64,000 nt of DNA from Asterias rubens (GCF_902459465.1 NC_047070.1:14207656-14271655), one strand, 5' to 3'. Positions 25,401 through 35,200 are shown, counted from the stretch's first letter. The notes: generated by a model from the sequence alone, not told the origin. A program made the numbers and translations.

Positions 25401-28400
25401 GTTATTTCTCTTACCTTCATTTGATTTTCCTAGCACAACGTCTCGCTCCGCCTCCTTCGGTTTCTTCTCAGTCCCAACAACCTCCTCCTCAGCCATCACT
25501 CTCCCAACCTCAGTCCCGCTGCTGCTCTTCTCATCCGAGTTACCCTTCTCACTCTCCTCTCCTTCGCCGTGTTTCTTCTTCTTCTTGGTCTTCCTCTTCT
25601 TTGGAATCTTGGAGATGGATCGAGGAGTCTTTGAGACATCTTCCGAGGAGGCAGTCATGTCCTCTCTGCTGCGGCCATCATCGGAGCTGCTTAGACAGTT
25701 CAGGTTTTTAATGCGTCCGAGCATGGTGTTGCTAGACCTGTGTGTGAGAATGACAGTACAGAGACTTCATTTGTGAAGCAGTACTGATTCAAGACCGACT
25801 ATCTTCCCCTCCAGCCCTATTGTATGCAAGGTCTTATGAGCGTCAAACATGGCTATTGTCTGCAAATGGTCTGTAACATTGGGAGTCAACTTATATGTAA
25901 AAAAAACGTGGGCGTCTGACTGTGGGGGGGGGGGGGGGGAGTACAGTCACCTAAAATGGGCACTGCATAGCGATCAACACCAAATCTGAAATATTGAGGT
26001 TTATAAAAGACTAGCCAAAGCCAGAAAAAGAAACTTAGTTAATTGTGTTATTGTCCAAGGGGAATATCAGCTAATATATGAAAAGTTAATTTTTTGATAA
26101 TAAAGTGTGATTGTGGAATATCATTTGGTTCTTTTGAAAATGGATAACAGTGCCATTGTTTCAAGGGTTGCAATGATTTTAATTTTTATTTTAATCTGTA
26201 CCTTTTGCCCTCTACGGGTCGACAGCTCTTTTTTCCCTTGATTCCTCCATTTGACCTCTGACCTCTTAGATCAACATTATTACCTGAGTCAGCCCAGTGT
26301 GCCTGAGAGGATGAGTTGCATTTGTTGAGATGAGACGCCGACACTTGGTCGCAAGAGTTTGACTGACGAACAACTTCGCTAGCTACAAAAATTAACAACA
26401 TATCACTAGATTTGCAATTTTGTATTTCCCCGAAGTGATATGCCACTAGCGTCACAGCCATAAGGTCAGCAGGCGTGTGTGACATTTGCATTTTCTGATC
26501 TATCTGGAAACGTAGAAGCGTAGAATTTTGACAAAGTGGCCTATTGCAATATATCTCAATACTATTTGTACACTAGTGCTCTGCCAAATTTTTTTTCAAG
26601 AATGATGTATGTGTATACGAATTAATTGTTAGTTGTTATAATAATAAAAGTCATTAATAATAAGTATAACTTATACAGCGCCTTACATCTAAAATATAAA
26701 CCTATAGCGCTCAACAAGGAACTTATTACACTGGTTTAAAAAAACTTAAGAAAAAACAAAACCCTATGATACAAGCGATATAAAACATGAAGTACTGCGC
26801 TAAAATGTTGTAGTAGTCCGTACCTGAAGCCAGTGTGACTACTTTAGCCATCTCACTAGAGAGTTGATCTAGCCTGACATCAGGAACTTCAGCGTCTGTT
26901 TCCTGCATCAGGAGTTCGGTATCAGACTTGCTGGATTCAACTGTCGACAAGTTCCCCTCTTGGAAAATTTAAACGCAAATCAAAACAATATTCAAATAAT
27001 AAGTTTTATAATGTTTTGCAATAATGATATAATATTTATCTATTTGAGGGCAGTAGCAGTGCACTTGATGTGCATTCAGACGTATGATACTTGGTCCTCG
27101 GTAAAAAATAGGAAACATTTTTATAGTACAAATGCTGACCTGCATGTAAAAACACTTTCCAATTCACAATTTTTGCAAATTTATCCATTGGCCAAAAAAA
27201 CACAGTCTGAAATCAGACTAAAGTAAGAAGAATATCATGCCTTTGTGCATCATTCACAAATCAGTAACTCTGAAGAAAATGAAACTTTGAAGACACTAGT
27301 TCTGATTTTTCAGTGTTGAATGCAAAAACTGCATTAAAGGCAGTGGACACTATTGGTAATTACTCAAAATAATTATTGGCATAAAACCTTACTTGGTAAC
27401 GAGTAATGGGGAGAGGTTGATGGTATAAAACAATGTGAGAAACGATACCCTCTGAAGTGCCATAGTTTTTTGAGAAAGAAGTAATTTTCCACAAATTTGA
27501 TTTCCAGACCTCAGATTTAGAACTTGAGGTCTCAAAATCAACCATCTAAATACACACAGTTTCATGTGACAAGGGTTGTTTTTCTTTCATTGTTATCTCG
27601 CAACTTTGATGACCGATTGAGCTCAAATTTTCACAGGTTTGTAATTTTGAGCATATGTTGAGATACACCATGGAGGAAGAAAATATTTTCTTCCTCCATG
27701 GATACACAAACTGTGAATGCTAGTCTTTGACAAATACCAATAGTGTCCACTGCCTTTAAGTCATCGATTAGATGATAATTTCTGTCTTACCAATTGCAAC
27801 CTCATCCCCTTCGTTCACTCCCTGCTTGGAGATATTCACATCTGCACGGCTGTGGTGAGGTCTCACAAACCCAACATCAGCAAAAGAAGCGTCCTGCTTC
27901 TTAGACCTGAGCATTGTTTTACATTAAAGGAATATTAACGAATTGGTAAGAAAAAAAGGCGTCTAAGATTACAGATTTACAAAAAACTTGCAATGTCTAA
28001 TGTATGATGATGATAATAGAAAACATCCCTTGAAACATTTGTCTGAAATGTCATATTTGCAGGGCAAAAGCGCGGCTCTTCTGTGCTAGCTGTGTAAGCA
28101 ACGTAAGCCTATTACTTAGGAGTATGATAACCTGTGATATGCAGAATTCCCTGCTTCTGCCAATGCTGATTCTTTGCTTATTTTGAACAGTAAGCAGACT
28201 CCAGAGCCATGAAATAGGCCCCGAGTTCTGTCCCTTGAATTGAAGTTGAACAAGATGGCGCATCATAAACTGTAAAAGTGTTTATTCACCCTTTTTTCTT
28301 TGAATGTCAGACTTAATTGTGGCATCCATCTTTCATTATTATACTCATTGTTATGGTTTTCAATTGTATGCTTTAAATTTTAACAAGAAGTTGGCATTGT

Positions 28401-28817
28401 CGTCTTGTCGACATGCAAAATACTACAATTTAAAAATGTCAATTGAATTGAATTGAGTTCACTCAGCTCAGTCAAATGAGCCGTTCCTTTTTTGTAAAAA
28501 TGAGTGAAAAGGTGGTGGCAGGATAAGGAAAGTCTTCCAAATCATGACAAATCACATGGAAATATAAAAACTCACCCAACGAAATGGAAGGAATGTGAGC
28601 CAACATGACTACTCCCGCCCCGCGCACCGGTCATCGGTCGGGGGCTCTCCGCTGCAGTCACCGACCCGCGTCGTACGCTCCGCAACAACACCCCAGCGTC
28701 GACATCAGTCCCGCTTACAACACCCTCTCCAAACGACTCGTTCGAACTCTTCGTTTCCTTGTCATCTTTCTCAAGTTTTTCTTGAGAGTCCAATGATTCA
28801 CCATTTCCGATTTCCAT
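13253..28817 (-). CDS. Large coiled-coil protein, 17 coding exons, family not recognised
   Basis: Coding exons, high to low: 28576-28817, 27791-27906, 26824-26958, 26202-26382, 25415-25737, 24006-25075, 22934-23107, 22325-22383, 21307-21389, 19542-19837, 18925-19075, 16872-17145, 16452-16707, 15354-15557, 14240-14328, 13914-13991, 13253-13478. All junctions are AG/GT and phases match at all 16, giving 3957 nt (1318 residues plus stop). Residues 1-690 are acidic and Ser-rich, with a Lys-rich basic patch (KKRKTKKKKKHG, about 265-277) that could be a nuclear signal, and a more ordered stretch about 450-540 (LLHLVEEVLRSK onward). Residues about 770-1245 are rich in heptads, Gln and Glu and look like a long coiled coil; the tail is Gln/Ser-rich. 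Architecture suggests a structural or centrosomal/ciliary-type protein, but that is inference only. Exon 11 uses a weaker donor (GTTTGT); the exon 9 acceptor is NAGNAG. Confidence 0.85.
13548..13826 (-). mobile_element. tRNA-derived SINE, minus strand
   Basis: Minus-strand head GTTGTGGCCGAACGATAAGA, then GTGACACTTGTGTCCCTGAG and the short-form body (GGTACCTGTGGGGGCAG). Intron or 3' flank of the coiled-coil gene, immediately beside the last exon's acceptor side. Confidence 0.75.
13914..13991 (-). CDS. Coiled-coil gene exon 16
   Basis: Acceptor TTTTTACAG|ACGG, donor CCCAG|GTAAGT. Encodes RQQQSELQHIRDINTELAAG, the last coiled-coil segment. Confidence 0.8.
14240..14328 (-). CDS. Coiled-coil gene exon 15
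   Basis: Acceptor ATGTCCAG|TCTG, donor AAAAT|GTAAGT. Encodes SDQVNSQLSQWQGSLQKSTK onward; phase 0 in, 2 out. Confidence 0.8.
14921..15292 (+). mobile_element. A-type TIR element
   Basis: Left end CAGTGGACACTATTAGTAAT, right end TTACCAATAGTGTCCAGGTC; internal hairpin GAGACCTCAGAATTAGATTT/TGAGGTCTC. In an intron of the coiled-coil gene. Confidence 0.85.
15354..15557 (-). CDS. Coiled-coil gene exon 14
   Basis: Acceptor CTACATTAG|ACCA, donor CTAGG|GTAAGT; 68 codons, both phases 0. Coiled coil (LSSQLEKEKLAKEMTCQDLE). Confidence 0.85.
15719..15955 (-). mobile_element. tRNA-derived SINE fragment, minus strand
   Basis: Contains the ACAAGTGTCACAACCGGGAT/TCGAACCC box-B module and the CTCCCTGGGGAGTGTACAGC body in reverse; head diverged. 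Confidence 0.65.
16134..16394. mobile_element. C-type TIR element
   Basis: GGGCCCAATTTCATAGCGCT at the left and AGCGCTATGAAATTAGTCCC at the right; inner GCTTACTG/TTAGCA repeats. Confidence 0.78.
16395..16436 (-). mobile_element. SINE head fragment
   Basis: Reverse of GTCAGGGCCGAGTGGTCAAG; only the box-A end remains, beside exon 13 of the coiled-coil gene. Confidence 0.5.
16452..16707 (-). CDS. Coiled-coil gene exon 13
   Basis: Acceptor TCTCGACAG|TTAC, donor AATGAG|GTACAT. Residues 1035-1120, Gln-rich coiled coil (SQAELQQQLQQSAQRLETEN). Confidence 0.83.
16872..17145 (-). CDS. Coiled-coil gene exon 12
   Basis: Acceptor CTCTCATTAG|ATTT, donor GAGAAG|GTACCT. Residues 944-1034, clear heptads (FKEKIHHLQTQLAGAERQNL). 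The open frame upstream of the acceptor is minisatellite, not exon. Confidence 0.85.
17285..18290. repeat. Intronic minisatellite, irregular ~33-bp unit
   Basis: GATGACAGCACAAAGATGGC with a following ACATGATCGTAC-type segment recurs over 1 kb with variable unit length. It keeps several minus-strand frames open (LCRHH/VPSLCCH-type repeats), which look coding but are not. Includes a 29-bp duplication near 18000-18058. Confidence 0.85.
18331..18716 (+). mobile_element. A-type TIR element, intact
   Basis: Ends TTAAAGGCAGTGGACACTAT and ATAGTGTCCACTGCCTTTAA are perfect inverted repeats, with TTAA at both edges (piggyBac-like target preference, inferred). No coding capacity. Confidence 0.9.
18925..19075 (-). 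CDS. Coiled-coil gene exon 11
   Basis: Acceptor GACTTTGCAG|GAGC. Helical sequence (QLEAHLLSQLTTLTKEYQ). The donor AAAAAG|GTTTGT is non-consensus at position +3, but it gives the phase required by exon 12. Confidence 0.7.
19151..19508 (+). mobile_element. A-type TIR element
   Basis: Left CTTGACACTATTGGTAATTA, right ATTACCAAACGTGTCCAGTG; body matches the other copies. Confidence 0.8.
19542..19837 (-). CDS. Coiled-coil gene exon 10
   Basis: Acceptor GATTGCAG|CAATGG, donor ATGAAG|GTAGGA. Residues 795-893: a Ser/Pro/Gly-rich linker (SPDSKSSSSSCEDSRPPSS) that interrupts the coiled coil, then a Lys/Glu-rich helix. Confidence 0.83.
20341..20699 (+). mobile_element. tRNA-derived SINE (long form)
   Basis: Head GATGGCCTAGCGGTTTAGAG, CAGCAGAGTGTGGGTTCAAA, GATGGGACGTTAAGTCGTTG and GCACCTTGTAAACCATTACA modules in order. 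In an intron of the coiled-coil gene, antisense to it. Confidence 0.75.
21110..21268. repeat. Fold-back element
   Basis: Arms GTTTTCAACTAGTGGTTTAA and TTAAACCACTAGTTGAAAAC, continuing through GAGGC..GGTTCTTGATAATTT, fold over a short CAACTTCGTCTC loop. In an intron of the coiled-coil gene. Confidence 0.75.
21307..21389 (-). CDS. Coiled-coil gene exon 9 (NAGNAG acceptor)
   Basis: Donor GAAG|GTATTA. The acceptor region reads TTTCAGCAG|GGG, so either AG keeps the frame; the upstream choice adds one codon and extends the exon to 21392. Start of the continuous coiled coil. Confidence 0.78.
21571..21930. mobile_element. TIR element with ATATCGCGATAT-rich body
   Basis: TIRs TAAGCTTGGGCGATA and TATCGCCCAAGCTTA are perfect. 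The interior is full of ATCGCGATAT-type self-complementary stretches. Confidence 0.83.
22204..22299. repeat. 48-bp tandem duplication
   Basis: TACTTTCTGGGAATTATGAC plus the following 28 bp occur twice head-to-tail with one mismatch, just beside exon 8 of the coiled-coil gene. Confidence 0.85.
22325..22383 (-). CDS. Coiled-coil gene exon 8
   Basis: Short 59-nt exon, acceptor TTTAG|GTTG, donor CATAG|GTATAA. Encodes VVIEDKLEAQNLQLDLPPH. Confidence 0.75.
22934..23107 (-). CDS. Coiled-coil gene exon 7
   Basis: Acceptor AACTTCAG|AGGAGG, donor CAGAAG|GTAAGG; both phases 0, 58 codons. Contains LEAAISYLYWSRHDAQDLL, an aromatic segment that would be a good search seed for the family. Confidence 0.83.
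23390..23466 (-). mobile_element. SINE fragment
   Basis: Reverse of the box-B and AAGACACTTAACC module (GGTTAAGTGTCTTGCTCAGG on plus). Confidence 0.5.
24006..25075 (-). CDS. Coiled-coil gene exon 6 (largest exon)
   Basis: 1070 nt, acceptor ATTACAG|ACGT, donor CTATG|GTGAGT, residues 333-689. Mostly disordered Ser/Asp/Gln-rich sequence, with a hydrophobic, helix-like block around LHLVEEVLRSKSDIPL and LRLAVLGSLSFAAERV that may be a folded helical module. Confidence 0.85.
25415..25737 (-). CDS. Coiled-coil gene exon 5 (basic patch)
   Basis: Acceptor CACACAG|GTCT, donor GAAG|GTAAGA. Residues 225-332 contain a strongly basic run (PKKRKTKKKKKHG) followed by an acidic Glu/Ser stretch. Confidence 0.82.
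25924..25940. repeat. Homopolymer G run
   Basis: About 16 G in a row with one break, in an intron. Similar C/G runs lie at 35.30, 40.13, 45.61, 47.35 and 53.05 kb; these are likely length-uncertain in the assembly. Confidence 0.7.
26202..26382 (-). CDS. Coiled-coil gene exon 4
   Basis: Acceptor TTTTTGTAG|CTAG, donor AAAAG|GTACAG. Residues 165-224, polar with several Cys and His; phase 1 in, phase 2 out. Confidence 0.78.
26824..26958 (-). CDS. Coiled-coil gene exon 3
   Basis: Acceptor TTTTCCAAG|AGGGG is the only nearby AG that keeps the frame open; donor TTCAG|GTACGG. Acidic residues 120-164 (VESSKSDTELLMQETDAEV). Confidence 0.75.
27334..27759 (+). mobile_element. A-type TIR element carrying a palindromic insertion
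   Basis: Intact TTAA-ended TIRs (TTAAAGGCAGTGGACACTAT). Contains a 32-bp palindrome at 27669-27700 flanked by GATACAC on both sides, absent from the other copies. Confidence 0.9.
27669..27700. mobile_element. 32-bp palindrome with 7-bp flanking duplication
   Basis: CATGGAGGAAGAAAAT and its exact inverse, flanked by GATACAC at 27662-27668 and 27701-27707. Other A-type copies have a single GATACAC here. Confidence 0.82.
27791..27906 (-). CDS. Coiled-coil gene exon 2
   Basis: Acceptor TGCTCAG|GTCT, donor CAATTG|GTAAGA. Encodes SKKQDASFADVGFVRPHH onward, residues 81-119; enters phase 2, leaves phase 1. Confidence 0.8.
28576..28817 (-). CDS. Coiled-coil gene exon 1 (start codon)
   Basis: ATG at 28817 opens MEIGNGESLDSQEKLEKD; acidic and Lys/Ser-rich, residues 1-80. 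Donor is GTTGG|GTGAGT, phase 2. No in-frame upstream continuation is needed, and the upstream DNA has promoter-like sites. Confidence 0.8.
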
Positions 28818-29040
28818 GGTTTTTCACCGACTGGAAATGGGTCGTATTGTGCAGATTTTGCAACGTTCGACCGGCAGAAACCTGCCTTGCCGACGCCTTT
28901 TTGTGTTGTGTTCACCTTTGACCTTCCAAATTACATTCAATGACGTCATCAATATCCAAAGGAACTTTTGACCAATCACAGGGGTTTGAATGTTTACATC
29001 CGAATTCATGGGCGTGTTTGGAATCGAATGGGGGGGGGTT
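28818..29040 (-). promoter_or_regulatory. Promoter region of the coiled-coil gene
   Basis: Directly upstream of the ATG at 28817. A perfect palindromic CRE-type site TGACGTCA lies at 28941-28948 and an inverted CCAAT box (ATTGG on the minus strand) near 28973. No TATA box is evident. Confidence 0.45.
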
Positions 29041-29392
29041 CCAAATACCATTATCGAATGATCTAAGGTTTCATAAATATTGCAAAATTAAATACATGTA
29101 CACAATAAATATGCTGTTTTTAAATTTAAAACATACCCAGTCAAAACACTAGTGAAAATGGGGAGGCACCTACCTTAACCCCAACCACATAAAAGTCTAT
29201 TATCAATCAAACAATTATGCCCCCAAATTTAGGTTTAAAAAACTGTTGCAACAACATTGAGCTCCAACAATTGAAATTACATAAAGGAATGATGACCTAT
29301 TGGCTTTTCCTGAACCCTTTTGACAAGCATTGGAGAAGGGTACGACTGCAGGCGTTTCTTTACAGTTATAATCTGTTTTGATTGAAAATATT

Positions 29393-29736
29393 TTAAAGAC
29401 ATTGGACACTATTGGTAATTGACAAAGACCAGTCTTCTCATATGCATAAAATAACAAACCTGTGAAACTTCAAGCTCAATCGGTCGTCAAAGTTGCGAGA
29501 TAATAATCCAAGAAAAAACACCCTTGTGACACAAAGTTGTGTGCTTTCAGATGCTTGATTTTGAGACTTCAAAATCTAACTCTGAGGTCTTGAAATCAAA
29601 TCGTGGAAATTTACTTCTTTCTTGAAAACTACGTTACTTCACAGGGAGCCGTTTCTCACAACAGCTCGTTTTACCAACTTAGGTTTTATGCTAATAATTA
29701 TTTTGAGTTATTACCAATAGTGTCCAGTGACTTTAA
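29393..29736 (-). mobile_element. A-type TIR element
   Basis: TTAAAGACATTGGACACTAT at the left, ATAGTGTCCAGTGACTTTAA at the right; body in reverse orientation to the 18.3-kb copy. Confidence 0.85.
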
Positions 29737-29744
29737 ATGAATTT

Positions 29745-31450
29745 CAGCAAAGATCACATTTTGCTGGTTTTTGTTCAAGATGGTCTTTTAACACTAATAG
29801 AAATATCTAAATATAAATACGCATTTCCTTTTCATTTGAATTATTATTCATATACAAATTCTTCACAAATACAAATACACATTATTTGAAAGACTCTTTG
29901 GTCCACTTTTTTAAAATGGAGTATTATGGAATGTAAATTAATGTGAAATAATATACAAAAAGACAAAGAATTGCCATTTATTAATGCTGCTGTATAAAAT
30001 GCTATGTTTCTGAATAATGTCGAACTTGGAGGCAAAAGACAATCAATGTCAAGCTAAAAATACCCAGTTATCACTTGAACACAATGACAAAAAAAAATAC
30101 TTAGTCGATGGAAATTTGCATCAGGGATAAAGAACATTAATTGTGGATTTACCCATAACCTGATGTGTGTTAGCACTGTATACTAAGTACTTTCCCGAGC
30201 TCTGTGAACACAAAATCACAGGCATATTACTCGGGTGGGATTTGAACCCACGACCTATGTAATTCTAGAGTGTCTTACCAACTAGACCAGCGAGATAGCC
30301 CGATAGCTAGAGGCAGTGCAAATCCTGTGTTTTAGCAGAAGGAACAGTAATGGTTTAATAGATGTAATTTTTAATAAACAACATGCTGAAAAACAAAAGT
30401 TACAAAACTAATAGGGTTAAGATTTCTTACAACAGCGGCTTATATTTTCCTTTTTTAGTATTGTTATACTTTGTCAATTAACCTTAACCAAGTAAAATTC
30501 CACTGAAAACTCAGCTAAGTAATAAATTAGTAATTTCTTTCTTTCTTTGGACATAGCTCAATGGAACAGAAGTTTAACAATAAGAGCAAAAAAGAAATTT
30601 CTCTAAAAAGGTATGCATTCCGAAACTGAAATTAGTTTTTAATATTAGACTTTTAACATGAACATTTTCACCTTAAACTGTCAGTTTATTTTTTTGGCCA
30701 CCAATATTTAAGTTGTTCTCTTTTTTTTTTACTTTACAGCTGCAAATCTTTTTGGTTTCAATTATAATTTTTATACATTTTGACTTCATACATTTTTAAA
30801 AAACATTTTATGAAATAATTTAAACTAGTCAATCATACTATCTACAAACCACAAGCTAATTCAAACTTAAAATATTTACCAGGACAAAAAAGTTATTTTT
30901 TTAAGACATACAGAAATCAGATGCGTAGATCAGTACAAAGTAGAAACAAGTATCTTAAAACGAAAGTTAGGAATTGAATATACTTTTTTGGCATCTAAAA
31001 CAGGTTCATTGACAATTGATGTGTACTTTTCATAAAATGCAGTTCTTACCGCTTCAGTCTAGTGCTTTAAGGTCCTGGAATCAAATCTTTTTTTTCTCTT
31101 CACATTATTTGTAAAACTGTCTTTTCAAATTGATACTGGCATATTTTCCCTCCTTAAGCTTTGTCCTGGGACCCTTTGGCATAACACAGATATCGTCATT
31201 GCACAAACTGTACACGACCAAAAATCATTCATAGTGATTCCGGAAGTGTACGACAATAATGAGGATCCTGGAAACCCGTCCATACTTTAAAGAGCAAAGG
31301 ATGATCTCAATATTTCAACTATTACCTTTTAAACGCCAAATAGACATAGTAGATACCGGTTAATAGCTACTTTACTCTCAAAAATATGCATTTTGTAATG
31401 AATAACTCGAGTCAAAAATACACCCAACCGCGCGGCTTTTTACGCCGAGA
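29745..31450. other. Intergenic AT-rich DNA
   Basis: Apart from the SINE at 30.17-30.30 kb nothing recognisable; the region separates the 5' end of the coiled-coil gene from the 3' end of the BTBD16-like gene. Confidence 0.5.
30165..30302 (-). mobile_element. Second tRNA-derived SINE family, minus strand
   Basis: Minus strand reads CTAGTTGGTAAGACACTCTA then GTCGTGGGTTCAAATCCC (box B) and ACCCGAGTAATATGCCTGTG, the same family as 39408-39560. Confidence 0.65.
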
Positions 31451-31770
31451 GTCAAAAACGGCTTATCTCTTATAATGACCTCTTGACTCCAGTGACGATA
31501 TTCCCCTAATTGGGTTGGACACAGTTCTCCAGCTTTGGCAAACTGAGGGCGCTATTTTCCACACCAAATAACCACCACTGACGTCACGTTTCCTTTGTCG
31601 CGCAGGTTTGATTGACCTCACGTTTTTCAGAAATTTGGCTAGAAGCGTTCTGTAGAAAAACAATTTTTACCATGTTTTAACGTGAGGTAAGAGACTCGTT
31701 ATATTTTTTTATGTTTCCTATGGACTCCAGCTATTAGAAAACTGTAATGTCTATATATTTGAGATCATCC

Positions 31771-31830
31771 TTTATTGGCCGTTTAATAAAACAACATTTT
31801 TTAGAAACTTGTTGCAGGGTTAGCTTTATT
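31771..31830 (-). terminator. BTBD16: Polyadenylation signals of the BTBD16-like gene
   Basis: Two minus-strand AATAAA hexamers, at 31825-31830 and 31771-31776, lie 190-240 bases after the stop codon. Confidence 0.5.
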
Positions 31831-32012
31831 TTCAGATCAAAGGTTGGGGAGGGGGGTAAGTGAGGAACCCACCCCTCCCTTTTAGTTCAACATCTGTGCC
31901 CGATTTCATAGAGCTAGTTAACTTTGTTTTGATTTTATGATAATTTCTTTTCTGAAAACCTGAAAATTTCCAACGGGTAACACCAGAAAAATAGATTCTA
32001 ATCCTGAGCAAT

Positions 32013-32270
32013 CTAGGACGGTGGGAATAAAATACTGAATGTGACGTAGATCGGAAGGCACAGTCCGTCCAGCGATAAGACCTCGCTCTTGCTCGTCTTA
32101 GACCCCAGGCCAAACTTCTTGCCCAATATACCCGTATTGAAGAGGTAGTCCTGGCCCTGGATGCGACACTGAGCTCGAATGCTGTACAAGACCTCTCGGT
32201 CCTGACGAAGTGAGAACGTCTGGCGCTCACAGACGCGGAAGGATAAGGTGGGATCATGTGGCTTTAGGCG
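32013..32270 (-). CDS. BTBD16: BTBD16-like last exon (stop)
   Basis: Acceptor TCCACCCCAG|CGCC; stop TAG at 32013-32015. Encodes a beta-rich domain ending VTFSILFPPS. An overlapping Arg-rich open frame on the same strand is only a shadow. Confidence 0.83.
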   Translation of the reverse strand, partial: RLKPHDPTLSFRVCERQTFSLRQDREVLYSIRAQCRIQGQDYLFNTGILGKKFGLGSKTSKSEVLSLDGLCLPIYVTFSILFPPS

Positions 32271-35200
32271 CTGGGGTGGAATCAGAATTAATAAGACTAT
32301 TAGTAATTATACAAAAATTGTATTTTTTTTAATAAATCCTCAAACAATTCGCAGCAGTCTCGGCTTGGACTTGAGATACATTTTGATAGACTCTCTATAC
32401 CACTAGAAATATAATTCTGGAGCTGTGGTTATAAAATAAGGAGGTTACCAAAAGCAACAACCTCTTTGGGAAGAAAATCTTTGTCCAATTTGAAGCTGGC
32501 TTTCTTATTGTCTTGCTAAACTGTGAAATACGCTTACGCTTCAGCAAAAAAGGTTGCTATAGTAAACATCAATTATTGCTTACCGTTAGCACTATGAAAT
32601 TGTAACTTTAATGGATGTAAATTTAACAATGTGACAAGAAACTCAATGCACAAATGGCTTCTATAGAAAAAGTCGTACTCGCTAATTCTGTTCTCTATGA
32701 GAACATTAAATTTCATGATTCCTCTTGAATTTGTAAGGCAAGAAAATTAGCACATGTTTTTAAAGGGGACTTTTTAAAACTGTGAGATATACTTTTCTTT
32801 TGAGATTTTAATTGTTGTTTTACCTGCATGTAGAATTGATAAGTTGAGTCTTTGCCTTGTCGATGAGCCTTCAGCTCAAAGTGAAAACCATGGATGGATA
32901 CAACCTCGCTGTGGTACCTTGGCTCCTGTAATTATATGGTGTACAAAACATATTATAATAATAATAATAATACTTTTATAGTTATAATAAGACTTGTATA
33001 GCGTTGGCATCTCAAAAACTATCTAAGTCGCTCCAAACTGTTTCAGATGTCAAACTTTTTATGTAGTTGTTTCAGAATTTGTTTTTGTGCGATTCTAGAG
33101 CACCTGTCTGACATGAATAGGAGTCATTGACAAAGTGTTCCATAGATTGTGAGCTTCAACTGAGAGACTTAGATGCTTTCATTCTGGCAGATGGAACCAG
33201 TAACTGGCGCATCGGATTTAATGGTGATACAAGTTGCTGAAGGTACTGGGTAAATGAACCATTGACAGATTGGTAAGTTATATGAAGGTTTTTGAAAAAG
33301 ATGCTTTGTTCAATGGGGTATGCACACACACAAGCAAAAATTCCCAGCTAACCTGTGAAATAACACTTGACATAAGCGCAGAATTCCCTGCTTTACTATG
33401 CTTAAGAAAAGCAGAGCCATGAAATTGGGCATTAGTGAGTTACATCATTAATCAACGCAGTACCTGCTCAATGATGAAGCCAGTTCTGATGGCGTCGTTG
33501 CCAAAGTTCAACATGAGCGACATGTCACCGCCTCCCTGCAGGGCGTGGTAATGCATACTCAGCGTCTTTAAGATCCACTCTTGTGGTATAACGTTCATCC
33601 TAAGCATGTCATCAAGGTGACGAGTGTCCGTCACTCCAGCGAGGCGGATGGATCGGAAGAGGCCGGCATACTTCTGGCCTTGCTCGCGGTCCACAAACGC
33701 AGTTGTTTTGCTCAGACTGGTGGGATGAGAAGACATTTGAGAATGTTATGTAATGTTACTATCTTGTAAAGCAAAACTTTGTTATGCTAAGCTACTTCTT
33801 GTGCTTAAGCAGCTGTATGAAACCTTTTGGGAGTGTCGTGGCCGAGCGGTTAAGAGCACCGAATTCCGTCTCTGGTGTTTCTGATCAGTAGAGTGGGGGT
33901 TCGAATCCCCAGCCGTGACACTTGTGTCCTTAAGCAAGACACATAACCATTGCTTCGACCTTCGAATGGGATGTAAAAGCCGTTGGTGCCATGTGAAGAA
34001 CCCAGTGCACTTTAATATCGAAAAGAGAAGGGGTTCGCCCCGGTGTTCCTGGCTAGATTGGCAGCATATTGCGCCACAGCACCATGTAAACCATTACATG
34101 GTGCTTAAGGATTAGGTCTAATATCTCAAAATTCGCCCCACTCCTTGCAGTAATAATACCTGGCGCTTTGTATCCGTTGGCAAAAGGTGCGTTATAAATA
34201 CGGTTATTAAACCTGGCCCTGTATGACCACTGCATTGTACCATTTGTTGTGGTGTGGTGCGCTTGCTCAAGTATCGAGGGGCCAGGAAACAAGATCTCCC
34301 TAAGCCCAGGGCCCAATTTCATAGAGCTGCTTAGCACCAAAATTTGCTTAGCATAAAATTTCTTCCTGCATAAAAACAGGATCGACTAAATTTCCGTTTG
34401 TTGCATATTGCTTGTTACTGGTATTCAGCTGTTGTTTGCTTATCCTGAAATTACGTTGAAATTTGGCTGGTTATCCTGTTTTTATCAAGGAAGAAATTTC
34501 ATACTTTTGTGCTTAGCATGCTCTATGAAATTGGGCCCAGGACTCACGTTCATAGAGCTGCTTTAGCAAGAAACAGTGCTTAAGAATTCTCTTAAGCAAA
34601 TATAAGCAGGGTACCAGTAAAATATGCTACATGCAACATGGTACTTTTGATGGTAGCCTTATTCTGGTAAGCATAATTTTGTTGTGCTTAGCTACTTTTT
34701 CTGCTTAAGCAGCACTGACGAAACTGGGCTTAGATGCAAGGTAGACCATACGGGGGCATGGCTTAACGGATTCATCTACTACTTGTACCATACCTGTTAA
34801 AGAATGTTACAATGGTGCTATGTGATGGCATCAGCTGAAGATGTGAATTCTGCTGTAGGAAGATCCAGTAGCAGAGAAGCTTGTACAAGTAGTATTCACT
34901 GAATGTGAAAAACCTGCAAACAAACAAATCCAAAACATTCTAATGAGTGAGGTTACACAGAATTATTGCTAATTGTTCCTTATCTCTTCAATTTTTTTGA
35001 AGTTGAACAAAGACAAATAGACCGATCCAGTAGGCTCCGCCCACGACGCACGTGTGAGCAAGAATACGTGGGGGCTCTCCAATGCCTTTCTGCACAACTC
35101 TGCCGCGTGCGCCAAGATATGGCTCGCGCCAAGATATGCGCACGCATGTCGGACCTTATTTGTCTGACCTTCGTTGCGTTGTGATTGGTCAATACGCAAT

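Noticed and set aside
13253..28817. Identity of the coiled-coil gene as TACC (which I recall neighbouring BTBD16 in mammals) or CEP128
   Set aside because: No TACC-type C-terminal domain or CEP128-like sequence was seen; generic coiled coil is not enough for a name.
31832..32257. Arg-rich 141-residue protein on the minus strand
   Set aside because: Out-of-frame shadow of the last BTBD16-like exon, whose own frame has a consistent splice phase and family-like sequence.
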